A DNA stretch of 64,000 nucleotides from contig NZ_BSVC01000001.1 in the NCBI RefSeq assembly GCF_030269905.1, forward strand, positions 734,163 to 798,162. Direction: 5' to 3'. The position numbers and the translations under genes were made by a program. Shown piece by piece: positions 9,801-16,674 of the stretch (position 1 is the first letter of the stretch; each line of letters begins with the position of its first letter). Origin of the DNA: Pelosinus sp. IPA-1 (lineage in GTDB: Bacteria > Bacillota > Negativicutes > DSM-13327). The notes below the pieces were generated by a model that was given only the letters and a program-made list of their open reading frames with translations, was not told where the DNA came from and made no database searches.

Positions 9801-10378
9801 TAGCGTCTGGAGAAGATGTAAATGTTTTAGTACTTGATACTGAAATCTATTCAAATACTGGCGGTCAAGCTTCTAAATCAACTCCTGCCGCAGCGATTGC
9901 TCAATTTGCTGCTAGCGGAAAAATGACGAAGAAAAAAGATCTTGGTATGATGGCTATGAGTTATGGCTATGTGTATGTAGCGCAGATTGCTATGGGTGCT
10001 GATAAAAATCAAGCATTAAAAGCAATTGCTGAAGCAGAAGCATATCCAGGTCCATCCCTTGTAATTGCATATGCTCCTTGTATCAGCCACGGTTTAAGAA
10101 AAGGCATGGGCTTTAGCCAACTTGAAATTAAAAATGCTGTAGAATGCGGATATTGGGGCATGTACAGATATAACCCAGCATTGAAAGATCAAGACAAGAA
10201 CCCGTTCATTCTGGACTCCAAAGAACCAACAGCTAATTTCCAAGAATTCTTGATGGGCGAAGTAAGATTTGCATCCCTTAAGAAACAATACCCAGAAACA
10301 GCTGAAGCATTATTTGCGAAAACAGAAAAAGACGCTAAAGAAAGATTGGCAACGTATAAAAGACTTGCTCAATCATAA
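6836..10378 (+). CDS. nifJ: Pyruvate:ferredoxin (flavodoxin) oxidoreductase, single chain
   Basis: Cytoplasmic enzyme that oxidises pyruvate with CoA to acetyl-CoA and CO2, reducing ferredoxin. The 1180-aa length is that of one-chain homodimeric PFOR. The pyruvate/TPP domain starts near DGNTAAAYISYAFTDVAA; domain V has two ferredoxin motifs, CIQCNQCAFVCP near residue 702 and CTGCGNCAEVCP near 755; the TPP domain has CAGCGE near 820 and GDGWAYDIGYGG near 972. The ATG at 6836 has AAGGAGA just upstream; an in-frame ATG at 6773 would add 21 residues without a ribosome site. It is monocistronic with a strong terminator. With the hydrogenase at 38-42 kb it could form the main ferredoxin-to-H2 route. 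Confidence 0.97.
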   Translation: MRKMKTMDGNTAAAYISYAFTDVAAIFPITPSSPMAEAVDEWSAQGKKNLFGQTVKVMEMQSEAGAAGAVHGSLQAGALTTTYTASQGLLLMIPNMYKVAGELLPAVFHVSARALATNALNIFGDHQDVMAARQTGCALLAESSVQEVMDLSAVAHLSALKGKVPFINFFDGFRTSHEIQKIETIEYDELAKLLDQNAVDSFRRNALNPDHPVLRGTAQNPDIYFQEREVSNKYYDALPEIVENYMAEINKITGRNYHLFNYYGAPDADRMIIAMGSACEAIEETVDYLNANGEKVGLLNVHLYRPFSIEHFFKYIPETVKKIAVLDRTKEPGSLAEPLYLDVKTAFYNRASRPVIVGGRYGLGSKDVVPAHIVAVYENLKASEPKDGFTFGIVDDVTFKSLPTAADVDTTPEGTKACKFWGLGSDGTVGANKSAIKIIGDKTDMYAQAYFAYDSKKSGGITVSHLRFGKKPIKSPYLINKADFVACHNQSYVDKYDVLAGLKPNGNFLLNCIWDQDELEEKLPGFMKRYIAVNNINFYTLNAVKIAQEIGLGGRINMIMQSAFFKIAHIIPVEDAVNYLKDAVVGSYGNKGQKVIDMNNAAIDKGVESIVKVTIPESWKNAADSKKDAALFACACSSEAKKEVPEFIEKILVPMNRQEGDSLPVSAFVGSMEDGTFPLGTSAYEKRGIAINVPEWQMDKCIQCNQCAFVCPHAVIRPVLVNEEEMKNAPEGFTAKAAVGAKDLQFRLAISPLDCTGCGNCAEVCPAKEKALIMKPLDTQMNEVPLWDHLDNISKKENPMNKNTVKGSQFEQPLLEFSGACAGCGETPYVKLVTQLFGDRMMVANATGCTSIWGGSAPSIPYTTNNEGHGPAWANSLFEDNAEFGLGMHLGVKALREKLAATVKEAMELNVSAELKAALADWLDHKDSGEASRLRADRVTALVAAEKGDNAILNEIDKNKDFLVKRSQWIFGGDGWAYDIGYGGLDHVLASGEDVNVLVLDTEIYSNTGGQASKSTPAAAIAQFAASGKMTKKKDLGMMAMSYGYVYVAQIAMGADKNQALKAIAEAEAYPGPSLVIAYAPCISHGLRKGMGFSQLEIKNAVECGYWGMYRYNPALKDQDKNPFILDSKEPTANFQEFLMGEVRFASLKKQYPETAEALFAKTEKDAKERLATYKRLAQS

Positions 10379-10405
10379 GAAGTAAAAAGTAACTCCTTCG
10401 AATAT

Positions 10406-10453
10406 AAGAGGCATTTGATAGCTCGCTATGCGAGCCGTCAAATGCCTCTTTGT
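10406..10453 (+). terminator. Two-storey terminator of nifJ
   Basis: Outer stem AAGAGGCATTTGA / TCAAATGCCTCTT (13 bp) encloses a second perfect stem GCTCGC-TAT-GCGAGC. T residues follow (TTTGTTCT). It lies 28 bases after the nifJ stop. Confidence 0.85.
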
Positions 10454-10490
10454 TCTATAATCAGAAAGTATAAGTTTTTTGGGGTAAAAC

Positions 10491-10690
10491 CACTGAACCA
10501 CAAAGATGCAATGCAGCACACAAAAGAGCACGTTAAACACAGAGAACACAAAGATGAACAAAGAACACAGAGACATTTTCTACCCCTTTGTGTTCTCCGT
10601 GTCCGCAAAGCGGCTTTGTGTCTTTGTGTTTCAAAACGTTTATTTAAAAAAGGACGCGAAGCGTTTTTCTTATGGCGTTCAATTATTGAG
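10491..10690. repeat. Low-complexity palindromic repeat element
   Basis: The stretch is built from variants of CACAGAG/ACACAAAG and their complements. ACACAGAGAACACAAAG near 10537-10553 is matched as an inverted repeat by CTTTGTGTTCTCCGTGT near 10586-10602 with one mismatch. Short hairpins CCGC-AAA-GCGG and CGC-GAA-GCG follow. Reading frames on either strand give Cys/Leu-rich nonsense such as CLCVLCSSLCSLC and are not believed to be genes. I recall similar CACAGAG-type dispersed elements in other bacterial genomes, but copy number here cannot be seen. Confidence 0.6.
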
Positions 10691-10836
10691 ATACTTTTTG
10701 TATTAAAAAAAGTGTAACATATCAAGAAAAATATTGTATAATTATATCCAATACTAGATTAAAATTACGCTTCTGCATTTAAATTTAGTGTTAGAAGCAT
10801 ATAATACTATTTTTAGATTAAGGAGGTTATATAATT

Positions 10837-11466
10837 ATGGATATTATATACCGTACTGGAAGAGAAGAAGATAGTCTCAAAATTGCTGAAGGAATCGATC
10901 GTGCATCAGGTGGCATTGTAGAATTTTTGTTTCATGATTTGCTAGATCAATATACGCCCACCCAAGTAATGGCGAAATCAATAAAAGAAAAGCAGGGAAC
11001 TGATTCCTATGAAAATGCAATTGTTGCAGAGTATCAAGGGAATATTGTAGGCATTGTTTATTCTTATTCAGCCCGATATCATGGCATTACCGATAATACT
11101 AGAAGTTTCTTTCCTAATGACCGACTCACATTTCTAAAAGATTTCTATAATTCGCGAGTTGAGGATAGCTGGTTTTTAGATTCCATTTATGTAGATGGTG
11201 CATTTCGTGGCACAGGTATTGGGAGTAAATTAATTGAATTGACAAAGCAAAGAGCAAAAGACAATGGGTATAACAGACTAAGTTTAATGGTGATGGCTGA
11301 TAATGCAGTAGCAAGACGAACCTATGAACGCAATCAATTCGAAATTGTAAAACATATCGATGTGCAAGAACATAGATTAATTCCTCATAAAGGTGGAATC
11401 TATCTACTGGTCAGTAACCTGAATGACAACATCTCCGATAATGAAAAGTTAGGCATCATGACTTGA
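10837..11466 (+). CDS. GNAT family N-acetyltransferase
   Basis: 209-aa acetyltransferase with a single GNAT fold. The acetyl-CoA binding motif A is FRGTGIGSKLIELTKQRA near residues 124-141 (R/Q-x-x-G-x-G), followed by the motif-B type ADNAVARRTYERNQFE. The N-terminal half starts DIIYRTGREEDSLKIAEGI. The substrate (small molecule or protein amine) is unknown. AAGGAGG about 8 bases before the ATG supports the start. Its stop codon overlaps the -35 box of the ncRNA promoter that follows. Confidence 0.88.
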   Translation: MDIIYRTGREEDSLKIAEGIDRASGGIVEFLFHDLLDQYTPTQVMAKSIKEKQGTDSYENAIVAEYQGNIVGIVYSYSARYHGITDNTRSFFPNDRLTFLKDFYNSRVEDSWFLDSIYVDGAFRGTGIGSKLIELTKQRAKDNGYNRLSLMVMADNAVARRTYERNQFEIVKHIDVQEHRLIPHKGGIYLLVSNLNDNISDNEKLGIMT

Positions 11467-11491
11467 TTTTCTGACAATTCTGTGATATTAT
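11463..11491 (+). promoter_or_regulatory. Sigma-A-type promoter of ncRNA 1
   Basis: TTGATT (11463-11468), a 17-base spacer, then TATTAT (11486-11491). The -35 overlaps the stop codon of the GNAT gene. The predicted start near 11498 is just ahead of the structured RNA. Confidence 0.7.
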
Positions 11492-11497
11492 ACGAAA

Positions 11498-11738
11498 TGT
11501 AAAACGATAGTATTTCTAGGGTACACGTTACTCTTAGCTATGTTCAACCGACTCATCGATTTTGGGAGCCTACGATTATGTAGCTATCACGCCTCCTAGG
11601 AGAGGACGGTAAAAGCATGATTTTTAAAGCACCCACCTGCTGGATAGCGGGGTTTGAACATAGCAGGAAAACGATAAATTGGATGTACTATCTTTATAAG
11701 TTTTTAAGAGCATAGGTTGTAGCCTGTGCTTTTTTGTT
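11498..11738 (+). ncRNA. Structured ncRNA, possibly 6S RNA
   Basis: No good reading frame exists here, but the region folds. GATAGTA (11506-11512) pairs with TACTATC (11686-11692) as an outer stem. GCTATGTTCAA (11537-11547) pairs perfectly with TTGAACATAGC (11654-11664). Inside are small hairpins CTAC-GATTAT-GTAG and CCTGCT-GGAT-AGCGGG. The unit of about 195 nt has its own promoter upstream and a strong terminator after it. Size, stand-alone transcription and a long rod with internal bubbles suit 6S RNA (ssrS); I see no SRP, tmRNA, RNase P or T-box core. That it is an ncRNA is likely; the 6S assignment is tentative. Confidence 0.55.
11709..11736 (+). terminator. Terminator of ncRNA 1
   Basis: AGCATAGG pairs with CCTGTGCT (one G-T pair) around a 6-base loop, followed directly by a run of six T. 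Confidence 0.85.
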
Positions 11739-11769
11739 TACGGCATAGTTAAGAGTATCGAGTTAAAGG

Positions 11770-11796
11770 AAAAACCAGCACTGAGTAAGTGCTGGT
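11770..11796 (-). terminator. Terminator of the NlpC/P60 gene
   Basis: ACCAGCACT and AGTGCTGGT form a 9-bp stem. Read on the minus strand it is followed by a TTTTT tract, and it lies just past the stop of the minus-strand NlpC/P60 gene. Confidence 0.8.
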
Positions 11797-11819
11797 CTTC
11801 AAAGAAGGACTTTATCTTT

Positions 11820-12473
11820 TTACTTAATGTAACGACGCGCTCCAATATAATGTTCCGTGTAATAAGCGTCACTCAAAGAACTAATTGTTACTTGTTTTGC
11901 AACGGAACTATCATGAATAAATTGTTGATTACCCATATAGAAACCAACATGAGATGCACCAGGTTTATATGTGGTGAAGAAAATTAAGTCGCCAATTTGT
12001 AGATTTGATTTATCTACAGGAGTACCTATTTCATATTGCTCAGCTGCAGTCCGAGGAAGAGTAATACCATTTTCTTTCATAACAAGTTGGGTAAAACTTG
12101 AACAGTCAAGCCCGGTAACAGGTGATTCTCCTCCAAAGACATAAGGGACGCCCAAATAGGTTTTGGCAGTTGCGATTATAGCATTACCTTTGTCTGTATT
12201 AGTAAGTGACTTACCATCATTAGATGGTGCTAAAGGCGTGATATTGACGGCTGGATTTTGGAGCGGATTGCTTTTCCCTAATAAATTTCCTAATAACATG
12301 CCAATCAATACATTTAAGAAATTAAAGGAAGACGATTTATTATTGTCCGAAGACATAGTTTGGGATAATGTATCCAAAGGCGAAGCCGCCATTGCCGCAG
12401 GTATTGGCATAATTAAAGTGAAAGAGAAAGTGAGAAGGGTAAGAAGTATAATGGGCTTACGGTATTTATTCAT
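11820..12473 (-). CDS. Secreted NlpC/P60 cell-wall hydrolase
   Basis: 217-aa exported protein. A signal peptide (RKPIILLTLLTFSFTLIMP then AAMAASP) covers about residues 1-30. A Ser/Asn-rich linker runs to about residue 90 and includes a hydrophobic stretch. The C-terminal half is an NlpC/P60 domain with the catalytic Cys in GLDCSSF near 123, the His in ASHVGFY near 174 and a later polar residue in FIHDSS. These enzymes cut peptide bonds in peptidoglycan stems. GGAGG lies 7 bases upstream of the ATG. It is a single-gene unit with its own terminator. Confidence 0.9.
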   Translation of the reverse strand: MNKYRKPIILLTLLTFSFTLIMPIPAAMAASPLDTLSQTMSSDNNKSSSFNFLNVLIGMLLGNLLGKSNPLQNPAVNITPLAPSNDGKSLTNTDKGNAIIATAKTYLGVPYVFGGESPVTGLDCSSFTQLVMKENGITLPRTAAEQYEIGTPVDKSNLQIGDLIFFTTYKPGASHVGFYMGNQQFIHDSSVAKQVTISSLSDAYYTEHYIGARRYIK

Positions 12474-12601
12474 ATAATAACCTCCTATTTTAGTAGAGTG
12501 ATAATTTATAATTACTAACAGAATAATAATACTGAAAAAAATGTATTATGTAAACAGGTAATATCTACAATTATCCTAGATAAAGAAGACTTGATTCATA
12601 T

Positions 12602-12636
12602 GGAGTTTTAACTCCCACTTATAGAAGATGGGAGTC
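12602..12636 (+). repeat. Overlapping, mutually exclusive hairpins
   Basis: GGAGT (12602-12606) can pair with ACTCC (12611-12615), or ACTCCCA (12611-12617) with TGGGAGT (12629-12635), but not both at once. The element lies between divergent genes, 120 bases before the lipid kinase. It could be a leader switch or the remnant end of an IS200/IS605-type element; neither is established. Confidence 0.35.
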
Positions 12637-12754
12637 TTAGAGCGGTTTAGTAATCGGATAAATTGCTAGACTTTTATACTTAGAATGAAATACAATAGAT
12701 TATATATAGGAAAGTAAGTGTATTATTGTTATTGCACCAAGGAGGGATCTGTGC

Positions 12755-13636
12755 TTGCGAAAGTTTATTCTTGTGTATAACCCTGTATCAGGTGATGCAA
12801 GTTTTAAATTTAAATTAGATCATGTGATTGAATGTTTTCAAAAAAAGGGATGTATCATCATTCCACTGCGAGTTAGTAATGAACAAGAGACTAAGAGTTT
12901 CGTTATGTTATCTCGGGAAATAGCTGTAGATGGCATTATTGCATCGGGTGGGGATGGAACCATTCATGAGGTGATAAATAGTATGCTTGAAGGTGAAATT
13001 GATTTGCCATTAGGCATTATTCCTAGTGGTACATCAAATGATTTTGCGGCTTATCTACAATTAGATAAAAATATTGAAACTTGTGTAGAAGTTATTACTG
13101 CAGGAAAAAGCAAAACCTTTGATGTAGGAAAAGTAAATAATAAATACTTTTTTAATGTTGCTAGTGCTGGACTGCTGACATCAGTAGCCCACAGTGCGGA
13201 TAGTATGCTAAAAAATACACTGGGGAAAATAGCTTATTATTTAAAAGGCCTTGGAGAGCTGCCTAATTTTCGAGCTTTAAAAATGCGATTTGTTGCTGAT
13301 GGCCAAGTCATAGAGGAAGACGTATTTTTGTTTCTTGTAATGAATAGTGGCAATGTAGGGGGATTCCCTAATCTAGTACCAGACGCTAAGATTGATGATG
13401 GTAAACTTGATTTATTTATTGTAAATAAATGTAATCTGCCAGAATTAATGGGTTTATTTATCAGCTTTTTAAAAGGCATACACTGTAATAGTAAATATGT
13501 TACTTGTATACAAGCCGAACATATTTACATTGAATGTACAGAAGAGGTAGATAGTGATTTGGATGGAGAGTTAGGTCCTAAGCTTCCCCTTGATATTCGG
13601 GTTGCTCCAGGAAAAATCAAAGTTTTTAGTATGTAA
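12755..13636 (+). CDS. Diacylglycerol kinase-family lipid kinase
   Basis: 293-aa member of the YegS/BmrU/DagK lipid kinase family, which phosphorylates diacylglycerol or related lipids at the membrane. The N-terminus KFILVYNPVSGDASF and the nucleotide-binding motif SGGDGTIHEVINSM near residue 65, then GIIPSGTSNDFAAYL near 91, define the fold. The C-terminal beta-sandwich includes DLFIVNKCN and DSDLDGELGP. The TTG start at 12755 is supported by GGAGGG at 12741-12746; no ATG is better placed. Its true substrate is not fixed by sequence. It precedes the SAM-riboswitch unit but has no visible terminator. Confidence 0.88.
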   Translation: MRKFILVYNPVSGDASFKFKLDHVIECFQKKGCIIIPLRVSNEQETKSFVMLSREIAVDGIIASGGDGTIHEVINSMLEGEIDLPLGIIPSGTSNDFAAYLQLDKNIETCVEVITAGKSKTFDVGKVNNKYFFNVASAGLLTSVAHSADSMLKNTLGKIAYYLKGLGELPNFRALKMRFVADGQVIEEDVFLFLVMNSGNVGGFPNLVPDAKIDDGKLDLFIVNKCNLPELMGLFISFLKGIHCNSKYVTCIQAEHIYIECTEEVDSDLDGELGPKLPLDIRVAPGKIKVFSM

Positions 13637-13673
13637 CTGGCTATGATACCACCTTTAAAAAATTAGATAAGTA

Positions 13674-13703
13674 TTGACAGAGATCATTTATATATGGTAT
13701 TAT
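13674..13703 (+). promoter_or_regulatory. Promoter of the metI-type operon
   Basis: TTGACA (13674-13679), an 18-base spacer, TATTAT (13698-13703), placed 15 bases before the SAM riboswitch. Confidence 0.75.
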
Positions 13704-13717
13704 CAAAAAAATAAATA

Positions 13718-13824
13718 AGCTCTTATCGAGAGTGGTCGAGGGACTGGCCCTATGACACCCAGCAACCGGCAGTAATGCAGTGGTGCTAATTCCAGCAGGA
13801 TAATTATCCTGAAAGATAAGAGGA
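13718..13824 (+). promoter_or_regulatory. SAM-I riboswitch (S-box)
   Basis: P1 is CTCTTATC / GATAAGAG. Between them lie the S-box core sequences AGAGTGGTCGAGGGACTGGC, CCCTATGACACCCAGCAACC, the GTGGTGCTAATTCC element and the P4 hairpin CAGGATAATTATCCTG. The 3' strand of P1 (AAGAGG) can also pair with CCTCTT of the following terminator, giving the usual antiterminator. High S-adenosylmethionine should switch transcription off. Confidence 0.95.
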
Positions 13825-13840
13825 AGACGTTTTTCATTGC

Positions 13841-13877
13841 ATAAACCTCTTTCCTCGGAAAGAGGTTTATTTTATTT
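13841..13877 (+). terminator. Riboswitch-controlled terminator
   Basis: A perfect 14-bp stem ATAAACCTCTTTCC / GGAAAGAGGTTTAT with a 2-base loop, followed by TTTATTT. It is the expression platform of the S-box upstream. Confidence 0.9.
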
Positions 13878-13902
13878 AGAAAACATAAAATAGGAGGATA
13901 TT

Positions 13903-15039
13903 ATGAGATTAGACTCTAAAATTGTACACATTGGTGTCTGTACGGATACAAAAACAGGAGCGCTAAGCACACCTATCTATCAATCCGCTACCTTTCGCCA
14001 TCCGGCTCTTGGTGAGAGTACTGGTTTTGACTATACCCGTAGCCAAAATCCTACAAGAAAAGTATTAGAAGAGGGAATTGCTACATTAGAAGGCGGTGCA
14101 GTAGGATTAGCCTTTTCTTCAGGCATGGCTGCGATTACAGCGATACTAATGATTTATAAATCAGGAGATCATTTAGTTGTAGTAGAAGACTGTTATGGTG
14201 GTACCTATAGAGTGATCGATAAGATATTCAGTAATTTTGGGTTAACGGTAAGCTTTGTAGACGGCAGTAGTAAAGAAGAGGTAGCACAAGCGATTACCCC
14301 TCTAACGAAGGCTATTTTGGTAGAAACACCTACCAACCCATTAATGAAAATTGTTGATATACGTGCTATAATTGCACTAGCGCAGGAAATGAATATTCAT
14401 ACAATCGTTGATAATACTTTTTTAACGCCTTATTTTCAACGTCCCTTAGAACTCGGAGCTGATATCGTAATTCACAGTGGTACTAAATATTTAGCAGGTC
14501 ATAATGATCTAGTCTGTGGATTGGTTGTTGCTCGAGACGCTGAGTTAGGTGCCCGTATACGCTATGTACAAAATTCAACAGGCGGAGTTCTTGGGCCGAG
14601 TGATAGTTGGTTATTAATTCGCAGTATAAAAACCTTAGCATTGCGTATGGAAAAGCATAATGAAAATTCTCAAATTATTGCCAAATGGCTAAAAAAGCAT
14701 CCCAAAGTGGTAAATGTATATTATCCAGGTTTAATGGAGCATCCAGGGAAGGAAATACATGATAGTCAGTCCTCGGGTTATGGAGGCATGCTGTCCTTTG
14801 TTGTTGATAATTCCCAATTGGCAGCGCAAGTATTGCGAAAGGTTAAATTAATTCGATTTGCTGAGAGTCTAGGCGGGGTAGAATCCCTTATTACATTACC
14901 AGCGGTGCAGACCCATGCGGATGTGCCTAGTGATGTTCGTGAGCGACTAGGAATATCGGACTGTTTATTACGTTTATCGGTAGGTATTGAAGATGCTCAA
15001 GATATTATCACTGATTTAGAACAGGCACTTTCGGAATAA
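13903..15039 (+). CDS. metB: Cystathionine gamma-synthase / O-acetylhomoserine sulfhydrylase (MetI-like)
   Basis: 378-aa PLP enzyme of the Cys/Met metabolism family. The segments GESTGFDYTRSQNPTR and FAESLGGVESLITLPA closely resemble B. subtilis MetI. The PLP lysine is in HSGTKYLAGHND near residue 196, and IVDNTF near 170 holds the Asp that contacts the ring. It should make cystathionine or homocysteine from an activated homoserine. The S-box upstream supports a methionine biosynthesis role rather than a lyase, although methionine gamma-lyase cannot be excluded on sequence alone. GGAGG-type site about 8 bases upstream. It is in one operon with the tandem DUF2292 gene. Confidence 0.88.
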   Translation: MRLDSKIVHIGVCTDTKTGALSTPIYQSATFRHPALGESTGFDYTRSQNPTRKVLEEGIATLEGGAVGLAFSSGMAAITAILMIYKSGDHLVVVEDCYGGTYRVIDKIFSNFGLTVSFVDGSSKEEVAQAITPLTKAILVETPTNPLMKIVDIRAIIALAQEMNIHTIVDNTFLTPYFQRPLELGADIVIHSGTKYLAGHNDLVCGLVVARDAELGARIRYVQNSTGGVLGPSDSWLLIRSIKTLALRMEKHNENSQIIAKWLKKHPKVVNVYYPGLMEHPGKEIHDSQSSGYGGMLSFVVDNSQLAAQVLRKVKLIRFAESLGGVESLITLPAVQTHADVPSDVRERLGISDCLLRLSVGIEDAQDIITDLEQALSE

Positions 15040-15052
15040 AGGAGAAGTCAAT

Positions 15053-15400
15053 ATGAAGGAAAAAAGTTCATTTTCTGCAAAAGCACTTGCAGTCATTGAT
15101 GAGAGTATCCAAAACATAGATTTTGGTGAAATCGTTTTAGTAGTGCAAGATGGACACATTATTCAGATTGAGCGTACTGAAAAAATTATTATTTCAAATC
15201 AGAAAAAAACCCAAACTGGAAAAGAGAAAAAAAGTATAGAGGAAACCAGTGTTCTTCGCAATAAAATATTAGGAGAACTATCTTCTTTAAAATATGGGCA
15301 GTTGGTTATAAAAATAAAGGATGGTAAAGCAGTTCAGGTTGAAAAAACCGAAAAGCGTCGTTTTCCTGAAGTCGAAGGAATTTATGGCGATGGTATTTAA
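15053..15400 (+). CDS. Tandem DUF2292 (YezD-like) small protein
   Basis: 115-aa protein made of two DUF2292 units. The first ends GEIVLVVQDGHIIQIERTEK (about residues 25-44) and the second GQLVIKIKDGKAVQVEKTEK (about 83-102), joined by a Lys-rich linker. Typical family members are single units of about 55-60 aa. They are usually found with Cys/Met/sulfur assimilation genes in Firmicutes; no biochemical function is known to me. The AAAGGAG site is 7 bases before the ATG, and the gene begins 13 bases after the metI-like stop, so the two are co-transcribed under the SAM riboswitch. Confidence 0.85.
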   Translation: MKEKSSFSAKALAVIDESIQNIDFGEIVLVVQDGHIIQIERTEKIIISNQKKTQTGKEKKSIEETSVLRNKILGELSSLKYGQLVIKIKDGKAVQVEKTEKRRFPEVEGIYGDGI

Positions 15401-15406
15401 AAAGGA

Positions 15407-15435
15407 TTGACAAAGTTTGTTATTTGTGTTAATTT
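15407..15435 (+). promoter_or_regulatory. Likely cysK promoter
   Basis: TTGACA (15407-15412), a 17-base spacer, TAATTT (15430-15435). It starts 6 bases after the previous stop codon and would produce a leader containing the terminator at 15474. Confidence 0.5.
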
Positions 15436-15473
15436 ATATTTAATGAAATATTGAGCGGCTGATCAGAAAACTG

Positions 15474-15525
15474 AAGGCTAAGGAATGCTCCTTTTTGAGG
15501 GGAGCTTCCTTAGCCTTTTTCTTTT
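15474..15525 (+). terminator. Strong terminator / possible attenuator before cysK
   Basis: AAGGCTAAGGAA-T-GCTCC pairs with GGAGC-TTCCTTAGCCTT around an 8-base loop, followed by TTTTTCTTTT. It ends the metB-DUF2292 operon but also lies downstream of a TTGACA promoter and upstream of cysK, so it may act as an attenuator for cysK. Confidence 0.85.
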
Positions 15526-15562
15526 CGTAGCTAGCTAATAAAATTGGTGGAGGTAATTTACT

Positions 15563-16501
15563 ATGGCTAAGATTGCAAAACAGTTGACGGATCTCATCGG
15601 TAATACACCGCTGTTGGAACTTACTAACTATAATAAGGAAAAAGCAATAGGGGCAAAAGTAATTGCTAAATTAGAATATTTTAATCCGTTGAGCAGTGTA
15701 AAAGATCGTATTGGTTATGCTATGATTGCGGAAGCGGAAAAACAAGGACTCATTAATAAAGATACTACGATTATTGAACCTACCAGTGGTAATACAGGTA
15801 TCGCCTTAGCCTTTGTTGCGGCTGCAAAGGGCTACAAATTAGTTTTATGCATGCCTGATACTATGAGTATAGAAAGACGTAATCTACTGAAAGCCTTGGG
15901 CGCTGAATTAGTATTAACACCAGGTGTAGAGGGGATGAAAGGGGCTATTGGCAAGGCTGAACAATTGGTTGACGAAAATAGTAATTCGATTATCTTACAA
16001 CAGTTTAATAATCCTGCTAATCCTGAAATACACAGGCAAACGACAGCTGAAGAAATCTGGAGAGATACAGACGGACAAGTAGATATCTTCGTTGCTGGTG
16101 TAGGTACTGGAGGTACCATTACGGGGGTAGCGGAAGTATTAAAAAAACGAAATCCTAATATTAAGATTGTTGCAGTAGAGCCATTTGATTCACCTGTGTT
16201 ATCCGGTGGAAAGCCTGGTCCTCATAAGATTCAGGGAATCGGAGCCGGATTTGTACCTGCAGTAATTAACTTAGACGTTGTAGATGAAATTTTTGGTGTG
16301 CACAATGAAGATGCATTCACAGCAGCTCGAGAATTAGCTAAATCAGAAGGATTGCTCGTAGGTATTTCAAGCGGTGCTGCTACTTTTGCTGCGATTCAGC
16401 TTGCAAACCGGCCTGAAAATAAAGGGAAAAATATTGTCGTATTGCTACCTGATTCAGGAGAACGTTATTTGTCCACGGCTCTCTTTCAGCAAGATCTATA
16501 A
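15563..16501 (+). CDS. cysK: Cysteine synthase A (O-acetylserine sulfhydrylase)
   Basis: 312-aa PLP enzyme that makes cysteine from O-acetylserine and sulfide. The PLP lysine is in [11 protein letters not shown] near residue 45, the substrate loop is [12 protein letters not shown] near 74, and the phosphate-binding [11 protein letters not shown] is near 177. ISSGAA near residue 270 is also typical. Length is standard. GGTGGAGG lies about 8 bases before the ATG. The gene follows a terminator-containing leader and is closed by its own terminator, so it is a single-gene unit, probably responding to sulfur status. Confidence 0.95.
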   Translation: MAKIAKQLTDLIGNTPLLELTNYNKEKAIGAKVIAKLEYFNPLSSVKDRIGYAMIAEAEKQGLINKDTTIIEPTSGNTGIALAFVAAAKGYKLVLCMPDTMSIERRNLLKALGAELVLTPGVEGMKGAIGKAEQLVDENSNSIILQQFNNPANPEIHRQTTAEEIWRDTDGQVDIFVAGVGTGGTITGVAEVLKKRNPNIKIVAVEPFDSPVLSGGKPGPHKIQGIGAGFVPAVINLDVVDEIFGVHNEDAFTAARELAKSEGLLVGISSGAATFAAIQLANRPENKGKNIVVLLPDSGERYLSTALFQQDL

Positions 16502-16549
16502 GAAGTGGTACAGATCCAAGGTACTGATTTGTATAAAATAAGTGATGGA

Positions 16550-16590
16550 AGAAAGTGTCACGCTGAGCGCTGTGACACTTTCTTATTTTT
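16550..16590 (+). terminator. Terminator of cysK
   Basis: AGAAAGTGTCAC / GTGACACTTTCT, 12 bp perfect, followed by TATTTTTC. Confidence 0.9.
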
Positions 16591-16674
16591 CTAGCAAAAA
16601 CAAAGATAAGAATGCAACATAAAAGATTTTGTTTTATAATAGAAAGAAGGTTCATTAAAATCAGGGGGGATACA

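Noticed and set aside
10415..10725. Overlapping frames on both strands in the repeat downstream of nifJ
   Set aside because: The translations are Cys/Leu/Lys low complexity caused by the CACAGAG/ACACAAAG repeats; there are no ribosome sites and no family resemblance.
12163..12477. A 104-codon plus-strand frame opposite the NlpC/P60 gene
   Set aside because: It is the antisense shadow of a well-supported secreted hydrolase and lacks a ribosome site.
16584..16674. A fluoride riboswitch ahead of DUF190-crcB
   Set aside because: The short A/T-rich leader has no crcB-motif core or pseudoknot sequences.
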